A DNA stretch of 64,000 nt from Azospirillum humicireducens (GTDB taxonomy: Bacteria; Pseudomonadota; Alphaproteobacteria; Azospirillales; Azospirillaceae), in assembly GCF_001639105.2 (NCBI RefSeq), contig NZ_CP015285.1:2224501-2288500 (forward strand). The letters run 5' to 3'. This document shows positions 31,650 to 39,728 of the stretch, in pieces. Under the pieces are notes generated by a model. That model did not search any database and had not been told where the DNA came from. It was given only the letters and a program-made list of their open reading frames with translations. A program made the translations under genes and the position numbers. Each line of letters opens with the position of its first letter. Within the stretch, counting starts at the first letter, position 1.

Positions 31650-33825
31650 GCCCGCCAAGCTTCCCCCCGCCAAGCTCCCCATCGCGTTCCGCATTCTGCT
31701 GGGCTTCTCTCCCTGGCTGCTGTTCGGCGCCGTCCTGCCGCTCGCCGGATTGCTGCCGGCCTCCCTGACCGCACTGGCGGCAAGTCTCGCCCTCTGCGCC
31801 CTCGACAGGCTGCGCGGCTCCCTCAAGGCGCCGGAGCTGGTGGCCGCCGCCTTCTTCGCCATTCTGCCGCTCTGCGGTCCGCTGGGCTGGGACTGGCCGC
31901 TTCACAATCTCGGCCTCGCCATCCATCTGGCGCTGTCCGCCATGGCCTTCGGCAGCATCGCCGCCGGCAGCCCCTTCACCCTGCAATATGCCCGCGACGA
32001 CTGGCCGCGCGACTATTGGCACCTGCCGCAATTCGTCGCCGTCAACCGGCTGATGACTGCGGTCTGGAGCGTGCTGTTCCTGGTCGGCGGTCTGGGCTTC
32101 GCCGCCCTGCCCGGATGGGAAGCCCCGGTCTCCATCGGCGCCTCCGCGCTGGGTGTGCTCGCCAACCGGCTGCTGCCGGATTGGATCGTCGGGCGGGCGA
32201 TGCACCGTCGGCTGGCCGAGGCCGATCCGCACCCCTGGCCGGCTCCGGCGATCCTGAACCGGACGCGTACCGCCGCAGATGAGCGTGACGTGGTGGTGGT
32301 CGGCTCCGGCATCGGCGGCCTGACGGCGGCGGCGCTGCTGGCACGGGCCGGGGCGCGGGTGACGGTTCTGGAGGCGCATGACCGTCCCGGTGGATTCTGC
32401 ACCTCCTGGACGGTCAAGGCGCGCAACCGCAGCGAACCGGGGGCCGAGCCCTTCCGCTACGTCTTCGATGCCGGCGTCCACGACATCAGCGGCGCCCAGC
32501 CCGGCGGTCCGGTCGATCATCTGCTGCGATCGCTGGGGGTCGAGGACCGGGTGGAGTGGCAGCCGGTGAACCGCGGCGTCGCCCTGGACGGCAAGCTGCT
32601 TCAACTGGCCGACGACGCCGATGGACTGGCCGCCCAGATCGCCGCCGACCACCCGCCCAGCGCCGCCGGGGCCGCCGCCTTCCTGGCGGAGATGCGGGCG
32701 GTCTATGACGACATGTATCGCGGCTGCGCCGACAGCGGCCTGCCCAACATCCCGCAATCGGTGGCGGCGATGCGGCGCTATGTGACGGAGAGCCCGCACG
32801 CCTTGCGCTGGATGGCCCGGCCGTTCCAGGAGATGCTGGACCATTTCATTCCCGACCGCGCCGGCCAACGCCTGCTGACCGTGCTGACCGGCTATCTCAG
32901 CGACCGGGCGGAGGCGCTGACGGTCGGCCAGATGGCGCCGATCTTCGGTTACTGGTTCTCCGGCGGCTTCTATCCGGCCGGCGGGTCGCAGGCGCTGGCC
33001 GATGCGCTGGCCCAGTCGATCCGCGCCGACGGCGGTGAGGTCCGGCTGCGCACCCCCGTCACCCGCATCCTGATCGAGGACGGCCGCGCCGCCGGGGTGG
33101 AGACCGCAGATGGCCGCGTCATCCGCGCTCCGGCCGTGATCTCCAACGCCGACGTGCGGCGGACCATGCTGGAACTGGTCGGGGCGGAGCATCTGCCGGC
33201 CGCCTATGCCGCCCGCTGCGCGGCGATGCGTCCGTCCACCTCTGCCTTCATGGTCACGCTTGGGCTGGACATCGTCCCCGATCTGCCGTCGATGACCTTC
33301 CTGCCGCAAGACGGGACGGGCTTCGGCATGGCCATCGCCGTCCCCTCCATCCACGACCGCAGCCTCGCCCCCGAAGGGCATGCCGCGGTGGCTCTGCTGC
33401 GTCTGGCCCCGGCGGATGCCGGCTGGAACCGCGCCGATCCGGCCTACAAGGCGCGCAAGCGGGCGGAGGGCGACGCGATGATCGCCGCCGCGTCCCGCCT
33501 GATCCCCGGCCTGGAGCGGCACATCACCACCCGGCAGGAGGCCAGCGCCGCCACCTTCGCCCGCTATGCCCACACCAGCGCCGGCAGCATCTACGGCATC
33601 GCTCCCGACCAGCAGCGGCTGACCCGCCGCAGCCCGATCCCCGGCCTGTGCCTGACCGGCGCCGGGGTCTTCCCCGGACCCGGCGTGGAGGCCTGCGTCA
33701 TCTCCGGCCGGCTGGCCGCCGAATCCCTGCTGGGCAAGGAGAGCCTGGCGCCCGAGTCCCTGCGCAACACCGCCGGGCGGAGCGCCGCCTGCGCGTCTGC
33801 CCTGCCGGTGACGCAGTTGGGCTGA
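31642..33825 (+). CDS. Fusion of a membrane domain and a CrtI/RetSat-type FAD oxidoreductase
   Basis: A 727-residue protein in two parts. Residues 1-190 hold about five or six membrane segments and the motif SPFTLQYARDDWPRDYW followed by NRLMTAVWSVLFLVGG, which I recognise only as an uncharacterised membrane domain. Residues 215-710 form an FAD amine-oxidase/phytoene-desaturase-like enzyme: the dinucleotide fold VVVVGSGIGGLTAAALL at about 217, EAHDRPGGFC, then YPAGGSQALADALAQSI and the C-terminal TGAGVFPGPGVEACVISGR. The family oxidises, saturates or isomerises polyenes such as carotenoids and retinol. The substrate is unknown. No other carotenoid genes are adjacent. Starts at ATG with GAAGG 12 bases upstream. 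Confidence 0.85.
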   Translation: MRTPAKLPPAKLPIAFRILLGFSPWLLFGAVLPLAGLLPASLTALAASLALCALDRLRGSLKAPELVAAAFFAILPLCGPLGWDWPLHNLGLAIHLALSAMAFGSIAAGSPFTLQYARDDWPRDYWHLPQFVAVNRLMTAVWSVLFLVGGLGFAALPGWEAPVSIGASALGVLANRLLPDWIVGRAMHRRLAEADPHPWPAPAILNRTRTAADERDVVVVGSGIGGLTAAALLARAGARVTVLEAHDRPGGFCTSWTVKARNRSEPGAEPFRYVFDAGVHDISGAQPGGPVDHLLRSLGVEDRVEWQPVNRGVALDGKLLQLADDADGLAAQIAADHPPSAAGAAAFLAEMRAVYDDMYRGCADSGLPNIPQSVAAMRRYVTESPHALRWMARPFQEMLDHFIPDRAGQRLLTVLTGYLSDRAEALTVGQMAPIFGYWFSGGFYPAGGSQALADALAQSIRADGGEVRLRTPVTRILIEDGRAAGVETADGRVIRAPAVISNADVRRTMLELVGAEHLPAAYAARCAAMRPSTSAFMVTLGLDIVPDLPSMTFLPQDGTGFGMAIAVPSIHDRSLAPEGHAAVALLRLAPADAGWNRADPAYKARKRAEGDAMIAAASRLIPGLERHITTRQEASAATFARYAHTSAGSIYGIAPDQQRLTRRSPIPGLCLTGAGVFPGPGVEACVISGRLAAESLLGKESLAPESLRNTAGRSAACASALPVTQLG

Positions 33826-33831
33826 GTCCTA

Positions 33832-34674
33832 TCACGCAAACCCCGCCAGCGCCCGGACCTCCGCCGGGCTGCGGCCTTCGTCGCGGAGCGAGCGCAGGGT
33901 CTGGGCGCGGTCGCGCTTGGCCAGCCGCTCGCCCGCCGCGTTCCGCAGCAGGCCGTGATGGTGGTAATCGGGCGGATCGTAGCCCAGCAGGGCCTGCAGC
34001 AGCCGGTGCAGATGGGTGGCGAAGAACAGATCCTCGCCGCGCGTGACCAGCGTCACGCCCTGCAGATGGTCGTCGACGGTGACGCTGAGGTGATAGCTGG
34101 TCGGCGTGTCCTTGCGGGCCAGCACCACGTCGCCCAGCAGTTCCGGAGTCGCCTCCTGCCAGCCCTGCGCCCGGTCGTGCCAACGCAGCGGCCCGGTCTG
34201 CCGGCAGGCGGCGGCCACGTCCAGCCGCAGTGCCCAGGGATCGCCACGGGCGATCCGCTCAGCCTGCTCCTCGGGCGAGCGATGGCGGCAGGTGCCGGGA
34301 TAGAGCGGGCCGTCCGGACCGTGCGGCGCGGCGCCGGCCCGCGCGATCTCCGCGGCGATGTCCTTGCGGGTGCAGAAACAGGGATAGAGCACGCCCAGCG
34401 ACTCGAGCCGGGCCAGTGCCGCGCGGAAATCGTCGAAATGGTCGGACTGGCGCCGGACCGGACCGTCCCAGTCGAGGCCGAGCCAGGACAAATCCTCGAT
34501 CAGGTCGCGCTCGTAGTCCGGGCGGCAGCGGTTGGGATCGATGTCCTCGATCCGCAACAGGAAACGGCCGGCGGCGCTGCGGGCTGTGGTCCAGCCGAAC
34601 AGCGCGGAATGGGCATGGCCCAGATGCAGGTGCCCGGTGGGGCTGGGGGCGAAGCGGGTGACGAGATCGCTCAT
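33832..34674 (-). CDS. gluQ: Glutamyl-Q tRNA(Asp) synthetase
   Basis: A 280-residue paralogue of the catalytic part of glutamyl-tRNA synthetase that attaches glutamate to queuosine at position 34 of tRNA(Asp). It starts with TRFAPSPTGHLHLGHAHSAL (class I HIGH-type motif), has the inserted cysteine cluster CFCTRK...GTCRH for zinc, and a KMSKS-like LAKRDRA. It lacks the anticodon-binding C-terminal half of GltX, which identifies it. It converges on the fusion gene with six bases between the ends. Confidence 0.93.
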   Translation of the reverse strand: MSDLVTRFAPSPTGHLHLGHAHSALFGWTTARSAAGRFLLRIEDIDPNRCRPDYERDLIEDLSWLGLDWDGPVRRQSDHFDDFRAALARLESLGVLYPCFCTRKDIAAEIARAGAAPHGPDGPLYPGTCRHRSPEEQAERIARGDPWALRLDVAAACRQTGPLRWHDRAQGWQEATPELLGDVVLARKDTPTSYHLSVTVDDHLQGVTLVTRGEDLFFATHLHRLLQALLGYDPPDYHHHGLLRNAAGERLAKRDRAQTLRSLRDEGRSPAEVRALAGFA

Positions 34675-34734
34675 TCCCGCGTTATAGCGGATCGCGCGCC
34701 GGACGGGACGCGGGATGTGACGATCCGGTTGGTC

Positions 34735-34902
34735 TCAGATGTAGGGATTGTCGCGGATCGGCTCGACCGGGATCTCTTCGCCCTCCAGATAGAGCGCCAG
34801 ACGACGGCGCAGCTCGCGGTCGAAAGCGTCGATGCGGATCTGGCGTTCACGCTCCTCGCGTTCACGGCGCTTCTGGGCGAGGTCGATGATGACTGCGGTC
34901 AT
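34735..34902 (-). CDS. Small charged protein of 55 residues
   Basis: The short frame starts with ATG at 34902, with GAGGAAAC eight bases upstream, and stops at 34735. The product runs MTAVIIDLAQKRREREERER and continues through a charged helix to LRRRLALYLEGEEIPVEPIR and DNPYI. It is nearly one amphipathic helix with an ordered acidic/Pro tail. Good ribosome site, codon bias and position upstream of gluQ make it a likely real gene. Function is unknown. Confidence 0.7.
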   Translation of the reverse strand: MTAVIIDLAQKRREREERERQIRIDAFDRELRRRLALYLEGEEIPVEPIRDNPYI

Positions 34903-35325
34903 GGCGGAGTTTCCTCGGGGTCGCTTCCGGCCGGATCGGGCCGGCAGGATCGTGTTCGATCTGGTCGTCTTGGATCAACGAGGTCCACCATGGCGCCGTT
35001 ATGGTTAACGAGGGGTAACCGCACAAGGCAAGCGCGAGTCTTTTTTCCCGATGTCACAGCCACCGCGCGTGGTGCCGGATAACCGCTCCCCCCTGCCGGC
35101 GATGCCCACAGCGCGAAAAAGGTTACACAACGGTGAAGAAATTCGGCCCTACCGGGTCAAGATGTTGAGTCCGGGCCGCCGATCCACTATGTATCTGGTT
35201 GTCCCGGATCGGCGATCCCGCAGTTGGGCCGGCCGCCGGGGCGGAGTAGATACGCCCCCGCGCACAAAGCCGCCTCGGTGTCGCGTGCCGGGATCCAGAC
35301 ACGGTTCCAGACAAGGGAGTGGCCA
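34903..35325. other. Divergent intergenic region before the HNH nuclease gene
   Basis: No gene with a ribosome site is seen in these 423 bases. There is a dyad GGTTA-N8-TAACC at 35003-35020, an AT-rich patch with GTTACACAA around 35120-35135, and TATGTATCTGG near 35190. These are candidate promoter elements for the divergent genes on both sides, but none can be assigned firmly. Confidence 0.5.
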
Positions 35326-35889
35326 TTGGCTCCACCACCCGATCACTGTCCGGCTCTGGTGCTGAACGCGGATTTCCGCCCGCTCAGTTACTTCCCCTTG
35401 TCGCTATGGTCCTGGCAGGAAGCGGTCAAGGCGGTCTTTCTGGAACGGGTCAACATCGTATCGCACTATGACCGGGTCGTCAGATCCCCAAGTTTCGAAG
35501 TCCGGTTGCCCAGCGTCATCTCTCTGAAAGAGTTCATTCCGGCAACGCGCCGCCCGGCCTTCACCCGCTTCAACGTCTTCCTGCGCGACCGCTTCACCTG
35601 CCAATATTGCGGCCGCCCCTTCCCCACACACGATCTGACCTTCGACCATGTGATCCCGCGGTCCCGCGGCGGTCGGACGACGTGGGAAAACGTCATCACC
35701 TCCTGTTCGGCCTGCAATCTGGCGAAGGGCGACCGCCTTCCCCATGTCTGCGGCATGATCCCTCTCAGTCCGCCCTTCCAGCCCACCGCCTACGAGCTGC
35801 AGGAGAACGGACGCGCCTTCCCGCCAAACTTCCTTCACGAGAGTTGGCGGGATTTTCTTTATTGGGACTCGGAACTGGACCCGATGTAG
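35326..35889 (+). CDS. HNH endonuclease family protein
   Basis: A 187-residue protein. The HNH core is complete: CQYCGRPFPTHDLTFDHVIP with two zinc cysteines and the catalytic His, then SRGGRTTWENVITSCSACNLAKG with the second cysteine pair. The N-terminal VLNADFRPLSYFPLSLWSWQ segment is conserved in this alphaproteobacterial family. The likely start is TTG at 35326, six bases after AAGGGAG; no ATG exists at a sensible place, and the frame extends upstream only into unlikely sequence. No restriction-modification or phage genes are near, so it is probably a chromosomal housekeeping or repair nuclease of unknown role. Confidence 0.85.
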   Translation: MAPPPDHCPALVLNADFRPLSYFPLSLWSWQEAVKAVFLERVNIVSHYDRVVRSPSFEVRLPSVISLKEFIPATRRPAFTRFNVFLRDRFTCQYCGRPFPTHDLTFDHVIPRSRGGRTTWENVITSCSACNLAKGDRLPHVCGMIPLSPPFQPTAYELQENGRAFPPNFLHESWRDFLYWDSELDPM

Positions 35890-36239
35890 GGCCACGATAC
35901 GGGCGGGAGGGGGCATGGCCGGGCCTCCACTCTACTCCCCCGCCCCAGCCTGACCGTCATCGGCCAGCGCGGCAGCCAGCCCATCCGGATATGTCGGCCG
36001 GAAGGCGCGGTAATCGCCGGCATGCCCGGAGAAATGGTCCTTGTAAGGAGGTCATCGGACTGGAGTCGCTCCTGAACGATTAGGGTTGGAATTCCCCGGC
36101 GGATGAGGATAAACCCTGTGGGTTCGTCGCGGAACCCTTCCCAGGCCGTCCCGCACCTTTCCGCTGTGGCGCAGGCGCGCCGGGCGTGCTAACCAAGCGC
36201 GCGTTTTTTCGTGCGCCCCGCCAACCACCCGTGTCCGGC
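35890..36239. other. Intergenic region between HNH nuclease and accA
   Basis: This 350-base gap holds the methyltransferase relic (35932-36055) and, from about 36056, the presumed accA promoter region. A run GCGCGTTTTTTCGTGCGC (36199-36216) is a short inverted-repeat-like feature before accA. No other gene is seen. Confidence 0.55.
35932..36055 (-). pseudogene. Frameshifted N-terminal relic of a SAM methyltransferase
   Basis: If one base is removed near the start (ATG ACC TCC-T-TAC), these 124 bases read MTSYKDHFSGHAGDYRAFRP then TYPDGLAAALADDGQAGAGE and a TAG stop. The pattern FSGHAxDYxxFRPxYPxxL is the characteristic N terminus of UbiE-like class I methyltransferases, which are about 250 residues long. 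The SAM-binding domain is absent. It is therefore a truncated, frameshifted remnant between the HNH gene and accA. No ribosome site is seen. Confidence 0.7.
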
Positions 36240-37196
36240 ATGCAGACCTTCCTGGAATTCGAAAAGCCGATCGCCGAGCTTGAAGGCAAGATCGAGGAGT
36301 TGCGGCACCTGACCAACGCCGGCGACATCAACATCGCCGACGAGGTTGCAAAGCTGCAGGCCAAGGTCGACAAGCTCCTGCGGCAGACCTACGCCAAGCT
36401 CACGCCCGCGCAGAAGGTTCAGGTGGCCCGCCACCCCAATCGGCCGCACTGCCTGGACTATGTGCGCGGCCTGATCGAGGACTTCACGCCGCTGGCCGGC
36501 GACCGCCATTTCGCCGAGGACCGCGCGGTCATCGGCGGGCTGGGTCGCTTCCGCGGCCGCTCGGTGGTGGTGATCGGCCAGGAAAAGGGCAACGACACCG
36601 AATCGCGCGTCCGCCACAATTTCGGCATGGCGAAGCCGGAAGGCTACCGCAAGGCCCAGCGCCTGATGGATCTGGCCGACCGCTTCAAGCTGCCGGTCGT
36701 CTCGCTGGTCGACACCGCCGGCGCCTTCCCCGGCGTCCAGGCCGAGGAGCGCGGCCAGGCCGAGGCCATCGCCAAGAGCATCGAGCGCTGCCTGCGGCTG
36801 AACGTGCCGATGGTCGCCTCGGTCATCGGCGAAGGCGGATCGGGCGGCGCCATCGCCATCGCCACCGCCGACCGCGTGCTGATGCTGGAACACGCCATCT
36901 ATTCGGTGATCTCGCCGGAAGGCTGCGCGTCGATCCTGTGGCGCAGCTCCGACATGGCGGGCGAGGCGGCCATCGCGCTGCGCCTGATCAGCCAGGACCT
37001 GAAGGAACTGGGCGTCATCGACCGCGTGGTGAGCGAGCCCATCGGCGGCGCCCACCGCGACCCGGCCGAGACCATCAAGAAGCTGGGCGACTGCATCGAG
37101 GAGTCGCTGGGCGAACTGGACGGCCTCGACGGCGTCACGCTCCGCGCCAAGCGCCGCGAGAAGTTCCTGGAGATGGGGCAGAAGGGGCTGGGGTAA
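36240..37196 (+). CDS. accA: Acetyl-CoA carboxylase carboxyltransferase subunit alpha
   Basis: A 318-residue protein of normal length that, with AccD, transfers the carboxyl group from biotin to acetyl-CoA to make malonyl-CoA for fatty-acid synthesis. Family features are the N-terminal helical [16 protein letters not shown], the crotonase-like [31 protein letters not shown] and [14 protein letters not shown]. The ATG at 36240 starts [10 protein letters not shown]; an in-frame ATG 54 bases upstream is less family-like. accD is not in the window. Confidence 0.97.
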   Translation: MQTFLEFEKPIAELEGKIEELRHLTNAGDINIADEVAKLQAKVDKLLRQTYAKLTPAQKVQVARHPNRPHCLDYVRGLIEDFTPLAGDRHFAEDRAVIGGLGRFRGRSVVVIGQEKGNDTESRVRHNFGMAKPEGYRKAQRLMDLADRFKLPVVSLVDTAGAFPGVQAEERGQAEAIAKSIERCLRLNVPMVASVIGEGGSGGAIAIATADRVLMLEHAIYSVISPEGCASILWRSSDMAGEAAIALRLISQDLKELGVIDRVVSEPIGGAHRDPAETIKKLGDCIEESLGELDGLDGVTLRAKRREKFLEMGQKGLG

Positions 37197-37228
37197 GTCC
37201 CTGGCCCATGTGCCCCCTCATGCCCGAT

Positions 37229-37338
37229 GCCCCCTCCCCATCCCTCCCCCGCCCTCGGCGGTGGAGGGGGCGGGAGCTTTGCAAAAGTACAGCGGCTGCC
37301 CCCTCTCCCTCGAAGAGGGGGAGGGTTAGGGAGGGGGC
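37229..37338. repeat. Palindromic intergenic element, copy A (110 bp)
   Basis: Terminal inverted repeats of 22 bases (GCCCCCTCCC... at 37229-37250 and its near-complement ending 37338, 20 of 22 matching) enclose two small hairpins and a central TTTGCAAAAG...AGCGGC segment. It lies between the convergent accA and imuB genes. A related copy with an inverted centre is at 60736-60860. It has no coding capacity and resembles a small MITE or composite REP element. Confidence 0.75.
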
Positions 37339-37347
37339 AAAAGCACC

Positions 37348-38931
37348 TCAGCCCAGGAACCCGTGCAGGAACCAGCGCGGCCATTCCCCCGGCCGGTACA
37401 GCCCGGCGCGGAACAGCCAGAAGCGGCGGCCGGCGCCATCCTCCACGCGGTAATAATCGCGCACGGCCAACCCCAGCGATCCTTCCGGACGCCACCATTC
37501 GCACTCGATCCGCTCCGGCCCCTCGGCCCGGCTCACGCGGTGGCGCAGGCCGCGCCAGACGAACTGCAGCGGCGGGTCGTCGGGCAGCGGGGCGGTGGCC
37601 TCGATCGGTTCGGGCGGGGTCAGCAGGCGCAAAGGCCGCGGCCGGCCAGCCGGCCAGGGCTTCGGCAGCGGCAGGACCTCCACCGGCGGCAGCGCGGCGA
37701 CGCAGCGTTCCGGCAGCCAGCTTTCCCGCGGCACCAGCCGCAGCACCGCCCGTTCCCCCAGCCGCAACGCCAGCCGATCGACCAGTTCCGCCAATCCTCC
37801 GTCAATCCCCTCGCCGTCGATGCCGGTCTGGATGGCGATGAGCGGCCCCGTCTCCGTCGCCGACAGCACCAGTGTCTCCAGCCCCGGACCAGGGTCGATC
37901 CGCTCGAGCAGCGGGGCGGCCAGCCGCGCCAGCGCCGCCGGGTCGCGGGTAGGGCGGCTGGTGCCGAGCGTCAGGCTCTGCGCTTCGTCATCCACCCTCT
38001 GGTCGGTGCGGTGGGTGTCCAACCGCAGCCGGCGCACCCCCTGCCCAGCCGCCTCCAGCCCAGTGCACAGCCGGCCCAGCAGATGGCGGAGCGCCCCGGC
38101 AATCGACTCGGGCGTGGAGATCGGCTCGGCGAAGGTCAGGCGCTCGCGGTGCTCAGGCACCGGCCGGCGCGGAGAGATCGGCTCGTCCAGCCGGCCGAAT
38201 GCCTGATCGTAGCGTTGCAGCAACCTGCCCCCGAACCGCGCCGCCAGCCCGGCCCGCGGCATGGCATGCAGGTCGCCGATCCGGCGCAATCCCAGCGCAT
38301 GCAGCCCCTCGACCGTCTCGGCGGGCAGGCGCAGGGCGGCCAGCGGCAGCCCATCCAGCCGCTCCCGCCGCCGATCCTCCGGACTGCCGAACCGCACCAG
38401 CCCCCAGGCGGCGGCCGGGGTGTCGGCGATGGCGGCGCGGGCGGCAAAGCCGGCGGCGCGCAGTCGACCGGTCAGGTCGGCGGCCAATGCCGCTTCATTC
38501 CCGAACAGATGGGCGCAGCCGGTGATGTCGATCACCACCCCGTCCGGCTCGTCCGCCGCTGTCCAGGGGCTGTAGCGATGCGCCCAGTCGGCGATGCGGC
38601 CGAGCAGGACCGCATCGGCCTCCGGCGTCGCCTCCGCCACCTCCAGCCCCGGCTCCAACGCACGGGCGTCGCTGAGGGTATGGCCGGGGCCGATGCCGGC
38701 CGATGCCGCCACCCGGTTGACCGCGACCACCATCCGGCGCTGGCGCTCCGTCCGCAGCAGGGCGAAGGGACGTCCCCGCAATTCGGGCGGCATGGTCCGC
38801 TCCCGCGCGTCGGTGGGCAGCCGAGGCAGCCACAGGGCGAGGATGCGGCGCCTTCCTCCCCAACGACCGAATCCCCTCTCCCCCCCGGGGGGAGAGGGGG
38901 ATAGGTCCGGATGTGGGAAGAGGGGCTTCAT
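37348..38931 (-). CDS. imuB: ImuB-type Y-family polymerase-like protein
   Basis: A 527-residue protein of the ImuB family, catalytically degenerate relatives of DNA polymerase IV/V that recruit ImuA and DnaE2 to the beta clamp in SOS mutagenesis. Recognisable blocks are ILALWLPRLPTDARER, VVAVNRVAASAGIGPGHTLSDARAL, and YSPWTAADEPDGVVIDITGC, in which the second catalytic acidic pair of active polymerases is not evident. Neither imuA nor dnaE2 is adjacent, so the usual cassette is split. The only in-frame ATG/GTG/TTG starts before the domain are ATG 38931 and TTG 38955; the first 25-30 codons then run through a repeat palindrome. A LexA box lies just upstream. Confidence 0.88.
   Translation of the reverse strand: MKPLFPHPDLSPSPPGGERGFGRWGGRRRILALWLPRLPTDARERTMPPELRGRPFALLRTERQRRMVVAVNRVAASAGIGPGHTLSDARALEPGLEVAEATPEADAVLLGRIADWAHRYSPWTAADEPDGVVIDITGCAHLFGNEAALAADLTGRLRAAGFAARAAIADTPAAAWGLVRFGSPEDRRRERLDGLPLAALRLPAETVEGLHALGLRRIGDLHAMPRAGLAARFGGRLLQRYDQAFGRLDEPISPRRPVPEHRERLTFAEPISTPESIAGALRHLLGRLCTGLEAAGQGVRRLRLDTHRTDQRVDDEAQSLTLGTSRPTRDPAALARLAAPLLERIDPGPGLETLVLSATETGPLIAIQTGIDGEGIDGGLAELVDRLALRLGERAVLRLVPRESWLPERCVAALPPVEVLPLPKPWPAGRPRPLRLLTPPEPIEATAPLPDDPPLQFVWRGLRHRVSRAEGPERIECEWWRPEGSLGLAVRDYYRVEDGAGRRFWLFRAGLYRPGEWPRWFLHGFLG
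38871..38902. repeat. CT/GA palindrome inside the 5' end of imuB
   Basis: A perfect palindrome CCCCTCTCCCCCC/GGGGGGAGAGGGG forms a very stable hairpin at the start of imuB. The flanks AATCCCCTCTCC and GGGGGATAGG match the right half of the element at 60736-60860, so it is probably a partial copy of that repeat. Confidence 0.7.
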
Positions 38932-38949
38932 ACGAGAGCCAACAGTTCG

Positions 38950-38964
38950 GAACAAACAAAGAAC
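38950..38964 (-). promoter_or_regulatory. LexA (SOS) box of imuB
   Basis: On the minus strand the site reads GTTC-N7-GTTC, the exact alphaproteobacterial LexA consensus, 19 bases before the ATG at 38931. imuB is a known LexA-controlled gene in this class, so site and gene support each other. Confidence 0.85.
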
Positions 38965-39048
38965 ATACTAGCGCCAGCTTGGCCGCAGGGGGAGTCCCTC
39001 CTTTAGGGTCATCTTGCCGAAACGTCCGGCAGTACCGACATTCCGTTC

Positions 39049-39603
39049 ATGGCCCTGCATCTCCCGTCTCTCATCCGCCGCTTCGCTCCGCTGGCTTTCC
39101 TGCTGGCAGCGGGCGCCTGCGCGCCGACGGAACTGCGCGACGATGCCCCCGGCCGCGCCCAGGCCTTCCCGCCGGTCTACAACCAGACATTCGTGCCGGG
39201 AGGCGGGGAACGTCGGACCTGGAGCCGGATCCAGGCGGAACAGTCGCGTGCCGACTCCGGCGGCGCAGTCCGGCCACGGCAGAGCGAGGAACCGCAACCC
39301 CGCACCAACTCCAAGCACACCGACTCGGGAGACGCCGACCGGCCGCCGCCCAAACGTCCCCGCGGCAGTTCGTCACCCCCGCCCGATCCGGCGGCCTTGC
39401 CGCAGCCGCCGCGCCCGATCCCGGTGCCGCCCCCGCCCTCGTCGCAGAGCGCCACCGACGCCTTCAAGCGCGACCTGATCCGGCCGGAGGTGGACCGCAT
39501 GCGCACAGACGACGCCATGGGGCGGCTCGACCCGCTGGGCCAGCGCGACCTGATGCGGCGCGAAAACGACCTGCGCCAATGGGGCGATCCGCTGGCGCGC
39601 TAG
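39049..39603 (+). CDS. Hypothetical Pro-rich lipoprotein
   Basis: A 184-residue protein with a lipoprotein signal peptide: RRFAPLAFLLAAGAC, lipobox AAGAC with the acylated Cys at 24. The mature part is disordered, rich in Pro, Arg, Ser and Gln (about 60-140), and ends in a charged helix-forming segment (FKRDLIRPEVDRMRTDDAMG to the end). Likely anchored in the outer or inner membrane. No family is recognised. The divergent region with imuB is about 115 bases and also carries the LexA box. Confidence 0.75.
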   Translation: MALHLPSLIRRFAPLAFLLAAGACAPTELRDDAPGRAQAFPPVYNQTFVPGGGERRTWSRIQAEQSRADSGGAVRPRQSEEPQPRTNSKHTDSGDADRPPPKRPRGSSSPPPDPAALPQPPRPIPVPPPPSSQSATDAFKRDLIRPEVDRMRTDDAMGRLDPLGQRDLMRRENDLRQWGDPLAR

Positions 39604-39728
39604 CCGCCCCCGGCAGCATCCCTCCGGCAGCATTCCCTCGGCAACCTCCGCCTTGGCGGCTTGACCACGCCCTCTCTCAACCGCCATACCGGCCCCCGTG
39701 ATTCGGAATGGACGGAGGATGCAGGCGC

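Noticed and set aside
35003-35020. GGTTAACGAGGGGTAACC as a CtrA box
   Set aside because: The second half-site is TAAC rather than TTAA; it is better described as a simple dyad.
35326-35889. HNH nuclease as part of a restriction or defence system
   Set aside because: No methyltransferase domain (only an unrelated relic), ATPase or phage gene is adjacent, and the family is a common chromosomal one.
36186-36239. Upstream start for accA
   Set aside because: The added 18 residues are Arg/Pro-rich and not family-like; [10 protein letters not shown] is the usual start.
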